The position numbers were made by a program, and so were the translations under genes. A model generated the notes under the pieces. That model was not told the origin of the DNA. It did no database searches and saw nothing but the letters and a program-made list of their open reading frames with translations. DNA of 64,000 bases from Siphonodentalium dalli (Eukaryota; Mollusca; Scaphopoda; Gadilida; Siphonodentaliidae): NCBI GenBank assembly GCA_032622095.1, contig CP136066.1, positions 193,120,816-193,184,815 on the forward strand. The letters are read 5' to 3'. Shown piece by piece: positions 23,831-36,229 of the stretch (the first letter of the stretch is position 1; the number at the start of each line of letters is the position of its first letter).

Positions 23831-24133
23831 TCTTCTCCAAATCTGGACAATGGAATGGGCTAGTAGGTGGTGTAGATGGTCCTCATTTAGATGGGAACAA
23901 TTTTTCAAAAGTGAGGGTCCGTTTGTAAATTAATATTTTTTGAGTTATTATTGTTCGTTGCTGAAAACACAACACTGACTTCCCTGTTATACAGTAATGT
24001 ATGTAAACAGTGACTTCCCTGTTATACGGTAATGTATGTAAACAGTGGCTTCAACGTGTGGAATCTCACCATGCACTGGAGGGATATTTATAATGAAAAT
24101 AAGAACATGTTCTTCATGGTAATACTGGTTTAA

Positions 24134-24662
24134 AGGGGTACTGCATGTACGCTCTTTTCAATAAATTCCCGGTGATAACAACGATCTTAAGTAATTTGAG
24201 TCGAAGATGTATACTGTAAGCGTTCATGTTAATAGGTTATCTTAAAATCAAAGTTAATAATTTGATATAAATTTAATTTATGGCTGGAGCCATAAATTAA
24301 ATTAGTACAAGACGTAATCAAAATAATTCACGGATAGTGGATTCGGCAACAAGTGGCACACATGATCGTGTAAAAAATTATGTAATACGGTGTAAATTCA
24401 ACCCACTCACTGACTAGTGACTATACAATGACTTAAATCAGCATATGGGACCAGTATGCATATAATATAACATTTATTTAATACATTTGCTTGAAAACAG
24501 TCCAAACATTACTCGATAACGACAATTTCGCATTCCGGCTAATCTGCCATCCGTAACATTACTTCGTACTCAACAGACTTTCATATAATGGAAAGCTGGT
24601 TACCTTATTCTACGACTCAGAGACTATAGAAACCAACAACACCATTTGAGCACAGTATCCCT
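24134..24662. mobile_element. TTAA-flanked MITE, 529 bp
   Basis: Its ends are AGGGGTACTG and inverted CAGTATCCCT, bounded on both sides by TTAA (24130-24133 and 24663-24666). A perfect internal palindrome lies at about 24260-24305 (aatttaatttatggct / agccataaattaaatt). It has no coding capacity. Confidence 0.7.
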
Positions 24663-24954
24663 TTAAAAAAGTTTATATAATTTTCCAGCTGTACCGATCT
24701 CGAATGTCTTCTATATCTTCAAATATTACAGCCGCTATGGTTTGCGTTTTCGACACAAAAGTAATTTAATGCCACAATCTCCAAGCGGTCACAATGTTCG
24801 AGTTTGAAACATTGCCATGCGTTCATATCGTATCTTTAATAATATATTCTCATTTGGTACAGCAGCACTTAAACCCCGGCAATCAATAATATTCCACTTC
24901 CCCGCCAACCCGGACAGACCAATTGACAATTACATTGATCATATCACAGACACT

Positions 24955-25170
24955 TAACCCTTCCATGGCGACCATGACATGTATCTTCTCGAAATTTTGC
25001 GAAAACCATGTGGCAGTGCATTATCTAAGCGAGTCTCCCATAAGGCGTCTAGCATATATAAGATAATTCATTGGCCTAACACTATTTACCTTGACCCTGT
25101 AAGTCAGTGCATTCTCTTATATATGCGAGGCTTCCTATGGGATAATGCACTGGCACATGTTATTTAATGC
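24955..25170. repeat. second diverged hairpin-family copy, inverted
   Basis: It starts 'ttaacccttccatgg' and contains two degraded hairpin arms at about 25016-25075 and 25103-25165. It is the counterpart of 23700-23830 in opposite orientation, with the MITE at 24134 between them. Confidence 0.65.
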
Positions 25171-25901
25171 TGTACCAGCGCAGCTCACGCCAATCAGAGT
25201 TCGCGATTTTCCGACTCCGAATTTTACGTCAAATTTACCAAATAATCCAAATTGCCTGCGTTTCAATAAAGGAACTGTTTCAATTCTGAGTCATTGAGTG
25301 CTATTTACGAGCTAATGTTTTTGAAAATGATGAATAATTAACGGAAAGTGTTTTTTTCTGTTTTTACAATTTTAACCCTTTTACAGCCAGTGCTGGGGCA
25401 TCGTATAGGGATTCATCCCCATGCACCTGGCAGTGGAAAACTGGCAGAATGGTATTGTTTCAGTTGTAGTTTGTACAGAAATGCCTGTTGATGTCAATAC
25501 ACAGTCATTTGAGTAAATAAATTCCAATAGTGTTCATTACCTGGTCACATATATGGAATTGAAAGCAAAACATTCCCTTCAAGTTCTGACTGGTACGTTT
25601 TACCAACCATAGATTCATGGTCACTAGTTTATTAGTAATGTCAAGCCTCCATATTATATCTTCTGAGGACAGCTTTAACAATGTGACAAGCATTCACCAT
25701 GCATATTTGTTACCAATGTGTCAGTTATAACTTGTGACTCCTTGGAATTTGAATACATGCAACTCATATTTGTTCCCCATATTATTAATATCATGTATAA
25801 AATATACTGCATGCACAGTGTACTCAATACATAAAGCATGGCTCAATGATATGTCGTTCTTGTTACTATAGTGTCTTTATTTACACAGTCCTTTCTCTTA
25901 A
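25171..25901. other. intron sequence, nothing recognised
   Basis: No gene or clear repeat was recognised. Confidence 0.5.
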
Positions 25902-26408
25902 AGGCACAGGCGGCGTTTGTTGCAGAAATATTCATATTTGTTCAATGTTCAAATCGCCACCAACAGAAGGAATTTTAAAATATATATAGTTTTGTTCATA
26001 TGCCAAACATAATCAGCGCGTAAATAGTATATTGTCGTCAAGACGTACGATGGTGTACGTAAACAAGAGCATGCTGTGTCACAGAAGTTGTGCTTCTGTT
26101 TACATAACACAGCGCAATTATATTGGTTAATCACACACAAATTATATAAACGCTCTTTATTATGTCCATATCAGGAAAACAGTAACAAATAACGCTCTTT
26201 GTGCTTACCATAACCGGATCTAAACAAAAGCCAGGTAACGTAACGTTTCTTGCTTTTGTTTACATAACAAAGGAAAACAAATTGACAATAACATACTGTT
26301 TATGCCATATTTCTGAATGGTATGAGAACAAAGACTGTCTATGGCGGTTTTTGACGGAGGTGAATATTTTAACGGCATACCCACCGCCATGCAACGCCGC
26401 CCGTATCT
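25902..26408. mobile_element. TTAA-flanked MITE with GC-rich tips, 507 bp
   Basis: The left end is AGGCACAGGCGGCGTT and the right end, reverse-complemented, is AGATACGGGCGGCGTT. Both are bounded by TTAA. The open frame at 26201-26425 lies inside it and has no recognisable domain. Confidence 0.65.
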
Positions 26409-27153
26409 TTAAAAGGAACATATAGAAACCCAAATTATTAAACCATTAAGCCAATATTGGAATTTTGCATTACTCAAAACCAAATCCTATATATTTGGAA
26501 ATTGTATTAGCCCAAAATCCTATATAGTTGGAAATGTTGTGGTCTCACCCCCAGTTGGAACCCCATAGCAACGTCCCTCATATAAGTATGTATACACATG
26601 CGACGAGTTGCCACTATCCACCGCCTTGGTTCAACGGTATTATATTGATGATTATAGTCATTTATTTTGAAAAAAAAAGGCTATCACAATGCAGATAATC
26701 CCGAAACTGACATGCACATTTACAACTAGTATAGGTAATGTTATACAAGTATGTATACAAACGAGATGAGTTTCCACTTTATTTACCGTTTTGATTCAAC
26801 GGTATATATTCATACTCTGTAATCAGGTGAATGCAGTTCGGTGCTACATCCCGTTCCCGGTAGTTATACGTCCCGTTCTCGGTGTGCATTTTCTTTCCAC
26901 GCTGCCGAATTTCAAAACAGAACGTAGCGCATTTCAAAGAAGTTCTATTATTTCTCCACACGCCATCAAACAAACTAGATGTTCAGTGTTATCGATAGAT
27001 ATGGAGATTACATGTAGATCCCGTGTTGTTATGAGACAAGTGTCGCACAAAACCGCATCTCAACGAAATTTCTTTTCAAACATGGAAATAAATATAATTA
27101 TTTTCTTGATAATATGCGCAATTTAACCTCAAACATATAACAGTAGAATTTAA
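26409..27153. other. intron sequence with one arm of a distant inverted repeat
   Basis: Segment 26975-27077 is matched in inverse orientation at 33284-33366 (tgttatcgatagat, cgtgttgttat, cacaaaaccgcat). No coding content was recognised. Confidence 0.55.
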
Positions 27154-27330
27154 AGGTACCCAATCCGATCAGACGGTCCCAATACCATCTCTAGAAATAA
27201 CTGACTTAAAAAATCGATATTTGATCACTCTGAGCTTTGATGGGTGGGTTCCTCGACTCGAATCAAATATTTTTTACCCCCGAAGCCAAAGAAATAGTAA
27301 TTTATGAGCGTCTGATCGGATTGAGTACCT
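27154..27330. mobile_element. TTAA-flanked MITE, 177 bp
   Basis: The ends AGGTACCCAATCCGATCAGA and inverted TCTGATCGGATTGAGTACCT are bounded by TTAA at 27150-27153 and 27331-27334. The target region (atgcgcaatttaacctcaaa) is duplicated for about 40 bp on both sides, much longer than a TTAA target duplication. Longer or partial relatives are at 60095-60563 and 47-67. Confidence 0.8.
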
Positions 27331-27334
27331 TTAA

Positions 27335-28801
27335 CCATGATACTATGCGCAATTTAACCTCAAACATATAAAAGTAGAATGTAAACATTATTGTGTATCG
27401 AGATCGTTACCATTGTCAGCATTCCGTACCCCCGCGGAGTTGTACTTTTTGACTGAAATAAATGGTCAATTATTCTTCAAATACCACTTTTATAATTATG
27501 CTTGTCGTTGAATCGTTTGGGCAAGATTAATGTCGTGCAACACTAATTTTAAATGAAAGTGTCAATGACACTGTAGATCAAATTTGGAAGGAGTAATTTT
27601 TTGGCTGAGCAATGAATAGAGTGATAAAGAAGGAAAGTCAAACATTCGGGCGCGTACACATGGCGGGCAAGAAAATATCAGGTATGCCCCATGTGACTTA
27701 CTTGACCAATCAAATAAATAATACCGGAAAATATCCGACGAAGGCAGCGCGCTGATATTTTATCGCCAGTTGGTGATATGTGTTCACCTTGATTGGTTGC
27801 CATCGGTATCCGTTAACTAATCTCTACAAGAAAACCATAGTCAGAAATGGTAACGCCACCAAGATTATAGTATTACATATAAATAGAAATTATAAAAAAT
27901 ACATAAAATATTTTGATAACAATTGCGTTTAAACAAGTAATCATTCAAATTATTACTAACAAAGCAAGTAAATGACTGTGGGGTCACTCAACAGATTATA
28001 AAGACTTGGACTTAGTATACTGTAAATACTGGGACTGTATATTTTTAAATTTTAGTCTAAAATTTAAATGAAATAATTAAAAGATAAAATTTAGCAAGTA
28101 GTAAAAGTTAATTTTATCATTTAATTTATTTTTTTGGTTAAATAAAGGAATAATTTAAATGTAAAATTTGGTTTAAAAAAAAATGATTGACCGTGGCTCT
28201 TCCAATAATTGCGCGACTGACCTGGTCAATTGTTCTTAAGAAGTTGTTTTGAGAATTACTATGGAGGGACATAGTTATGGCTGTGGCTTCGCGAGTAATT
28301 GACTTGGTGACGTGATGTTAACAATCTGAACTCCAGTAAACCAAGGACGCTCCATACCAAATATAAGGTAAATAAATAATTCTTTATAAGTTGTTTTAAT
28401 ATTTACTATGGAGGGAAAGAATTGTGGTGCTGGCTTCGTAACTATTTGACCCCATTGTAACAAATATAAATATTAGTCACTCAGGCAATAGATATGTATC
28501 TATTCTGTATATTAAGTTATTGGGTCTTACGTGTGTTGAGATGTCTAAATATGTTTTGATGGACAGATCGCGCAAGCGCAAGGGACCCCGCCAATCTTAT
28601 TTGTTGTGCTTCCAATTGTTGACTTATTAAATATGCACATATACTTAAGAAACAGTCGCGTGCGAAGCGCGCTCCCGTAGGTCGGTTTTTGGATGCCAGT
28701 TAATGAAAATATCATTGAAATAATCGGTTTCCCCCCAATAAACATCCATATATTCAATATACATGTTTTTGGAGCAGAATTAGGTAGACCATATTGAACG
28801 A
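27335..28801. other. intron sequence with small duplications
   Basis: Contains 'gggcgcgtacacatg' and 'gcaagaaaatatcagg' (27650-27690), repeated inverted at 33070-33108. Also present is a two-copy block of about 170 bp at 28210-28460 (ttactatggaggga ... gtggct/gctggcttcg). At 28650-28680 is a 'gtgcgaagcgcgctcc' hairpin-like motif similar to a Helentron end. No gene was seen. Confidence 0.5.
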
Positions 28802-29197
28802 CATAATTCTGCTGTGGTTAAGTGGTCAATTACTTTGGACATTACTGTATGTAGATGGAGTTATCATTAGACCTCACATCCTTATATGGGATACAGTAAT
28901 GCCCAAAGTAATTGACCACTTAACCACAGCAGAATTATGGGTAATTTTTCAGGATTTAAAATCCGGAAAAATTACCCACAATCTGCTGTGCTTAAGTGGT
29001 CAATTACTTTGGACATTACTGTATGTGGATGGAGTTATCATTAGACCTCACATCCTTATATGGGCTACAGTAATGCCTAAAGTAATTGACCAATTAACCA
29101 CAGCAGAATTAAGGGTAATTTTTCAGGATTTAAAATCTTGAAAAATTACCCATAATTCTGCAGTGGTTAAGTGATCAATTACTTTGGACATTACTGT
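28802..29197. repeat. tandem array of a palindromic MITE, 2.4 copies
   Basis: A right half (28802-28849) is followed by two complete 132-bp palindromes (28892-29023 and 29066-29197), each TACAGTAATGCC ... GGACATTACTGTA. They are separated by the same 43-bp spacer (gagttatcattagacctcac), giving a period of 174 bp. The unit is related to the MITE at 12458-12722. The open frame at 28794-29141 is a by-product of the repeat. Confidence 0.8.
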
Positions 29198-29429
29198 ATG
29201 TAGATGGAGTTAAACCTCACATCAGTTTGTTGGGGATTTGGACCTTGACTTGGGACCTTTTTTTTTTAACGCAACAAATGCGAGTACACCTTATACACAA
29301 ATTTCTGATGTAGCCAGAGTTTTTATTGGATAATATTAGTTTGAAGCCTGCTTACATTTCAATATGTTGTCAGTTTTGTATTCTCTGCAGCAGCTAGAAC
29401 TCGGCGCGTTGAAGCAAAAGTTATAAAAG

Positions 29430-30300
29430 AAAAATGTGTACGTAACGAGACTATAATACAAATGAAAAAATAAATTGAGGGAGGGGTGGGCATTACAGGG
29501 AACTAAGGGTTGAACCGATATAAATCTGTAGAGCGATAACGACCAATGTTGACATATTATGCATCTCAACTCTACTGTTGCAACAAGGTTATAAAATAGG
29601 GGGGGGGGGTGTCAGAATTTTAGTCATCTCTATATAGTGCCAGAATAGTAATTTATGGACTTCTATAGTGGTACAATACAAATTAGAATCAAATGATAAA
29701 AAATATGTATGTAACACAACTATACCGATGAAAATAAAAATAATAATTTAGGCCGGGATAAGATGTTGGTTTGGTTATATGGACTCGGAGAAAAAGGGGT
29801 TCGTACCGATGAACTGACATAAATTAGTGGAGCGATGTTGCCATGTAATGCATCGCGACTGTACTAAAGCAGCAATGATATAAAATTGGGGGGGCCCGGG
29901 GGGGGGGGGGGTCGGAAATTATCTCTATCTCTATAGATGGCACCAGAATTATATAGAAAGGAATAGCAATTGATATACGTATACGGTATACTATAGTAAT
30001 ACCATAGACATATAAGTACAAGTATCACGCAATAAAATATTTCGTAACGTGACTATAGCGATGAAAAAAATAAATAAATTGGACTGGGATTAGAGATTGG
30101 GTTGGTTATATGTGGATAATTGGATATGGAATTCATACCGATGAAATGATACAAATTAGTGGAGCGATAAAGACCAATGTTGACACTTAGTCAGGCTACG
30201 CGGGGGAAATAGGGGTTGATACGATAGACCGAAATAAATTTGTCGAGTGATAATGACCAATGTTGACGTATAAAGTAACGCGACTGTACTGTTGCACAAT
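29430..30300. repeat. about 290-bp tandem duplication, about 3 copies
   Basis: Ordered blocks recur: 'aaaaataaatt' with 'aggg/ctggg', 'accgat.aaat', 'gtggagcgata', 'gaccaatgttgac', 'gcgactgtactgttgca', 'tataaaat' plus a G run, and 'ctctatag..g.ca.cagaat'. Copies begin near 29440, 29740 and 30065. G runs sit at the same place in copies one and two. Confidence 0.65.
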
Positions 30301-30379
30301 TATCATGTAGAACCAGTCAAATATGGACTCTGGTGCCAATATGGAACAGCTCAGAAAACATTTGAAGGGGCCTTAAATT

Positions 30380-30770
30380 TATTTAACATGGGATCTGCCA
30401 TACAAATCGATTTATGTTGATAAATCTCTTATTTTTCAAAATTTTAAGCTGAGACTTGGTGTGTCTGAGTGGGATACGTATATATTCCTAAAATGATAGG
30501 ATACAGCACATAATTATGTTTTAGGTGGAAGAAATGAATTTTTTTCGATGATAAAATTTAACAATAAGTTAATAACATGGGTGGGATTTGCAAATAAAAT
30601 CGATTTATGTTGACAAAACTGTCATTTTTCAAAATTTTGAGTTGAGAATTCGTGTGTCTGTGTGTAATACTTATATATTCTTAAAATGACAGAGTCCAGC
30701 GCGTAATTATGTTTTAGATGGAAGAAATTGAATTTGTTTTCGATAACCATCTACGGCCGTACGACGGGTT
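30380..30770. repeat. about 190-bp tandem duplication, 2 copies
   Basis: The block 'aacatgggat..gcca.a..aaatcgatttatgttgata' through 'taattatgttttaggtggaa' occurs at about 30386 and again at about 30574. Confidence 0.7.
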
Positions 30771-30984
30771 TATCGAGTACGCTATTTTATAAACAAACTT
30801 TTGTCAATAGCCGTTTTGGTCAAACTAAACCTTTTTCGACCGGGAAAGCAGATCCGAATAGTAGCTAAGATGTATTTAGATAGAATTATCAAAAGAATTT
30901 GACCGATTAGGGTGCATTTTAAAAGAATGGAGTGGAGAAATCTTGGTGACATTTTCATAAAACACGCCGATAATTCCAAAGATA

Positions 30985-32095
30985 AAAGATGGCGGTTATC
31001 ACAATAGAACAGGCATAATATTACCCATAATTCACCTCACAACACCAGGGGGCTTACCCATAATTCACCTCACTATACCAGGAGGCTCCCAATGGGTTAT
31101 ATATTATTTTCAGGCTATCAGATTATTTATATTTTCAACAACATATTATTACACCGGTGACTTTAAGATTACAATTTCAGCCTGTCCTGACTATCGATAC
31201 GATTGAGTCATATTTTCAAAAACATATTATACACCGGTGGCGTTAACTTTACAATTTCAGCATCTATGTGATTCTATCGGTACGATTTGAGTAAGGTACA
31301 AAAAAAAGAAATCTTCTCCCACTCGACCACAGAATTGGAGACTACCACTGAATATGAAAAACAGCCACACTAGAAACACCACACATGGTGGCGTAATAAT
31401 AAATAAATTAAACCATAAACTCTTACCATAATTACAGAAAATAAAAGATGGCCGTTACTACAAAAAAAACAGACATGCGCACTCCAATTAAAATTACCCA
31501 TAATTCAGTTCACTACACCAGGGGCTCCCAACAGGTTATACAATATTTTCAGGCTATCAGATTATTTATATTTTCGACTTTAAGTTTACAATTTGAGCCT
31601 GTCCTCACTCTATCGATACGATTTATCATAAACATATTATACACCAGTGGCGTTAACTTTACAACTTCGGCATCTACGTGATTATATCGGTACGATTTAG
31701 TAAGGTACAAACAATCTCCATAAAATACCCACATTTCAGTTCACTACATGCAGGGGCTCCCAATAGGTTATTCCCATTTATTATGGGCTCCCAATAGGTT
31801 ATACAATATTTTCAGGCTATCAGATTATTTATATTTTCAACAACATATTATTACACCGGTGACTTTAAGTTTACAATTTGAGCCTGTCCTGACTCTATCG
31901 ATAGGATTTATCATATTTTCATAAACGTATTATACACCGCTGACGTTAACTTTACAATTTCGGCATCTACGTGATTATATCGGTACGATTGAGTAAGGTA
32001 CAAACAATCTCCAAAAATACATTCGCCCTGTACTCCATGCGATATAAAAAAACCAAATGCTAGAAACACCACACTAGGTGGCGTAATAAGGGACA
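30985..32095. repeat. about 350-bp tandem repeat, about 3 copies
   Basis: Repeated order: 'aaaagatggc.gtta', 'acccataattcac', 'cactacaccaggggctccca', 'ggttata.aatattttcaggc', 'caacatattattacaccggtgac', 'cctgtcctgactctatcgat', 'catctacgtgatt'. Copies begin near 30985, 31445 and 31735. Open frames at 31549-31734 and 31911-32096 (minus) are echoes of each other. Confidence 0.7.
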
Positions 32096-32099
32096 CGCG

Positions 32100-32790
32100 G
32101 GTAACCGTTCACGCACTCGAGTTATGATCCATCAATATTATCGCCTGTTTCAACAATGACTTCGTAATTCCATTTTGGATTGTTTGACATAATCGCTGAG
32201 CTATTATATGGATATGTGTGGGGACAATGGGACATATATATCTTTTGAGGGTTTCCGCTGACGGAGGATGTCCATGGATTTCCAACTGCACCCCTCTTGA
32301 ATCGGGCCAAAGACCCAAGATCACATAATTGAATTTGCACACCTCTCATCGTCTTTGAATTTCCCATATGGTACCTCACATACCTTGAATTTTGACTGGA
32401 CACCGGGGATGGAGGGGCCTAGAAGAAATTCCAAACCAATAATTTGACCAAAGTAGGAAAAATGCAAATGTTGGTCTAAAACCACGAATTCCACATACAT
32501 TAATGGTTGAAAAATCAGACTACAAGAACAATTTCAAACCATTGTTGGTGTGAAATTTCCAACTAATATTGTTTCCAAGTTGGCGGGGGTCTCATGTCCC
32601 CACATGCACCCATGTAAGTTCGGTAACGTAATGTACACCACAGCCCCATGCACCAAGCAACAATCTCCTGAAAACTTCATATGGGGTCTCAATGGGGGTG
32701 GGGTCATCCGATTTGCCACAAAACCATAATAACATTTGTCACCCCACATATACATGCACTATGAAATTATAACATTTCCAAATTTCCAAA
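32100..32790. repeat. 'gttggaaatttc' interspersed repeat, copy
   Basis: Contains 'tttccaactgcacccctctt', 'gtgtgaaatttccaactaat' and 'gtctcatgtccccacat'. Related sequence occurs at 34680-34800, 35470-36112, 48868-49960 and 51419-52137. No coding content. Confidence 0.55.
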
Positions 32791-34670
32791 TAACGTGACC
32801 ACTTTCTCATTATGCAGACGGTCTTTATGCATGAGATCAGCAACGTTGCTAATCCCACCCAACTTCGGTAATACATGTCAACAGTTGGAAATTTCAAAAA
32901 GCTATGAATTGCCAATGGACTATAGGTTATTTACCGGACGCAATTCACTTGAACCAGCATGACTAATACTGTTCTGATTGAGCTCAATCAACACCGTCTA
33001 AACCGCCGCGTTCTCACGGGCGTAATCTTTGCAGCAAGAAAATATCAGTGTGCAATTTTACCTGATATTTTCTTGCAGATATTTTCTTGCAGCTTCATGT
33101 GTACGCGCCCTAAGTAGTAAAGGGGTTGTATTGTGTAGATGAAATTATTTTCATTTCCAACGTTTCACCCATGGAAATAGCTCAAGCTTGACTTCGTCAA
33201 GTTGAACTAAAAACTAACACTCTTGCGGTGACGCCGGTAAAAGAAAGCAGTCACATTTTTAAATTATCTCTAGTGTTCGAATAGAAATTTCGAAGATGTG
33301 CGGTTTTGTGTGACACTTTCTTATAACAACACGGTACCCGAGATTCATTTCTATCGATAACACTATGACTGAATATCTGAAGGCCAAAAAAAAACAAAAA
33401 AAAAAAACATCTGTTTCCGGTTTAGCGACATACCTGCCGAAATTGGGCCGACCTGGATATCTTTTCCAAAATTTTCAAAAACAAAACAAAAACAAAAAGA
33501 ATTGACAAAACTGTTCCTAACTGTCTACCTGCTTTTTTTGCTCAAGAAATCGGAAACAGACAAAGTTTTTTTTGTGTGGCCTAATTGGTCTAGATGACGT
33601 GGAGAAATAATAGCGAGTTTGCGATTCCAAACGGGTACGGGTACCGGTACGGGTACTGGTAGCTACCCGTACCGGTACACGTTTTGAAATCGCAAACTGT
33701 TTTACGGGTAGAATTAAGCATATCGACGGGTAATGTATGGTGAGCCAATTGCAGCACAATATATATGATATAGAGAAATTGTTATCTGCATTCGCTTTCT
33801 TGGCCGACGTTGTACTTGATGTTATGGTTATATGATGGACCTTTGCGGTGGTAATGAATTGCATTCACCAGGGACGAGGCGAAAGTGGAAGGGGTTGGCG
33901 TCTTTCTTTTACTTATTTTGGTAACATTTCCAATAATTGGCTTTCATTAGTAACTTCCCAGACCGTTCGAGTTTCGTCTAGAACAGATGGAATTTTCAGC
34001 CTGCATGAGAAAATGTGTTATGATAGCACAAATATACAATTACGTTAATTTAATAATCCAACCATTATTCTGTGTAAAATGTGCTGTTTTAGACCAAGGG
34101 TCCAAGAATGTCCTACATGCATGTACTTTTAGTCAGATATAAGACAGAAATTGCCCCTGATATTAGTAGGGGGAATATTTAGTCATACATGTATAATTGA
34201 TACTGGCTTAGAATCTTTCGAAGGGTCTGGCAAGGGAATATTTATCACAAGAACTCGGATATTTGTCTGGGTCTAAATCCGGATGTATAGGTAGAAAAAA
34301 TAAACTTGTTAAATATAAAGGGTGTTTAATGGTACAATATTCATTATATGGTTTGAATAAAGAGCGTTTGCTTCACTTCTATGCGAAACAAAGAAAACAG
34401 CCAAAAGTCGGTCTGACGACGGTAAGATTGTGCCGAGTGTGAGGTGTGTATATCAGTATTTTGTGTCACTATCGGTCACTACAATATACAACAGTATTGA
34501 GGTTCAAATGCGCCATGTCCGTTCAAATGTCAAATATCTATATTAAAATGAGAAATCAGTCACCACCACATAAGATACAATAACTGAACGGTTGTATTCA
34601 GTCGTGTAACACATTCACTGTGTACTCATGCCCATTCAGTCGTGTAACACATTCACTGTGTACTTATGCC
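32791..34670. other. intron sequence with inverted-repeat arms, no gene
   Basis: Holds the second arms of two distant inverted repeats (33050-33108 with 27650; 33284-33366 with 26975), A-rich tracts near 33390 and 33480, and a dense palindromic cluster at about 33635-33690 built on GGTACGGGTACC. A related 'gcgagtttgcgat...cgggtac' block is at 58590-58640. No supported gene. Confidence 0.5.
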
Positions 34671-34800
34671 CATGCACAAAGGGTCGATAGGGGACGTGGC
34701 GAGAGGGGTGGGGTGTTTCACCCCAACTTTTGTCAAATTGTTCAACAGTTGGAAATTGCATGTACCTAACACACCAAACATACGTTGAAATAAAAGGTCG
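34671..34800. repeat. 'gttggaaatt' repeat fragment
   Basis: 'gacgtggcgagaggggtggg', 'caacttttgtcaaattgttc' and 'aacagttggaaatt' match the start of the element at 48868. Confidence 0.6.
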
Positions 34801-34899
34801 GTAGACCTCATGTTCGCCTCTAAGTGTCGGCTTGATACGACCGTTGTTTGCGCATAAAAACCTGTCTTTAGTGCTAGTAAACCTACATTCCAAATTTAA

Positions 34900-35460
34900 T
34901 TTCATTCAGTACACATTTACTAAAGTTATCATCCGGAAACCTCAAATTGGCAAAAATTCTAAGTCAAAAAGGGACATAACTCTGGTGAAAATTGGCGGGC
35001 GGAACCCGAATTCGAACTTGACCTGTGTTTTACTGGGAGAAAGACACATACCAACTTTGGTTCAGATCAAATAATCCAAACTGAAGTTATCGGTCGGAAA
35101 CCAAAAATGTTAACAGACGGTCAAATTCTAAGTCGAAAAAGGGCCGTAACTCATGTAAAAATAATTGGACGGAACCCATATTCGAACTTGGCCTGTAACT
35201 TTAGCTGGGAAATACACATACCAACTTTGGTTCAGATCAAATAATCCAAACTGGAGTTATCGGTCGGAAACCAAAAATGTTAACAGACGGTAAAATTCTA
35301 AGTCGAAAAAGGGGCATAACTCTGGTGAAAATTGGCGGACGGAACCAGAATTCGAACTTGACCTGTCATTTCTGCTAGTAAACCCACATACCAAATTTAA
35401 TCGGACGCACGGACGGACGCACAGGCTGATTGTAATAGTCCTCCGAACCCGTTGGGTCGG
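34900..35460 (+). repeat. mollusc-type repeat, three tandem copies of about 185 bp
   Basis: Each copy reads 'attctaagtc.aaaaaggg.cataactc', 'attggcgg.cggaac', 'cgaacttgacctgt', 'cacataccaactttggttca' and 'agttatcggtcggaaacc'. The last copy ends with 'ggacgcacggacggacgcac'. Single diverged copies lie at 8425 and 59720. Confidence 0.75.
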
Positions 35461-36112
35461 CGGACAATTATTCTGGCATTCCGTATGATTTTCAAAAAAT
35501 GTATTAGTGGGGATTTTTTTTTATAGTTTTTGACCAACATTTGCAAATATATCTACTTTTGGTAGAAAAACATTCGGACTATATAGCCAACAAACTGTTG
35601 GAATTATCCAACAAATGTAAAGCTTGAGGAAAGTCTATAATTGATAAATTTTCATGTTCAGATTTCAAAACGTTCTCACACCAGACCGAACCATGGTCGA
35701 CCCGGTGTGTCCTGGTCTATCCACATTCAGTGGCTCGTCAAAACTGATAATGAATTTGTGAAAAAACAATCAAGGGCGTGAATTTGCCTGGTGTTAGACC
35801 ACTAGAGGTTATGATTTTGCAATTTCCAGGTCCATATCTACAAAATTGTTCTCGTACTGGTCGGCGAGGTGGACTCCCCCCCCCCCATCACATGACTTCT
35901 TTAACAAGACTACTGATCCATTTAGAACAGACTACAATAATATTCAGGACAGTGAACGATCAGTTGGGGGGAATCAGAGCCCAACGGGACGTGGTGCATC
36001 ATTGGAATTCCGCACAAACATCTGTTTGGTGTGGTTCAAGGGGTGTACAGTTGGGAATTTGAAGGTGGACACCCCTTCTCAACACGGAGACCCTCTATAA
36101 TCACGTCCCTGC
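35461..36112. repeat. 'gttggaa / cacgtccct' interspersed repeat
   Basis: Shares 'gttagaccactaga', 'tttttggaccaa.atttgca' and the right end 'caacacggagaccctctata' plus 'atcacgtccctg' with the elements at 48868-49960 and 51419-52137. Two overlapping plus-strand open frames here (35778-36100) are not recognised. Confidence 0.55.
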
Positions 36113-36229
36113 GTCGAACTGCGTACAGCACCATCAACTCACTCTCTTAATCATAACACGTCATTACTTGAGTGAAGACAGTTGTCAGTAAACAAATCGG
36201 CGTTCCATAGTTATCTTAGTGCTAGAAGC

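Noticed and set aside
26791-27126. 111-codon plus-strand frame
   Set aside because: No domain. It overlaps an arm of a distant inverted repeat and its text is not preserved in the other arm.
28794-29141. 115-codon plus-strand frame with a repeated LLWLSGQLLWTLLYVDG text
   Set aside because: Created by tandem copies of a palindromic MITE.
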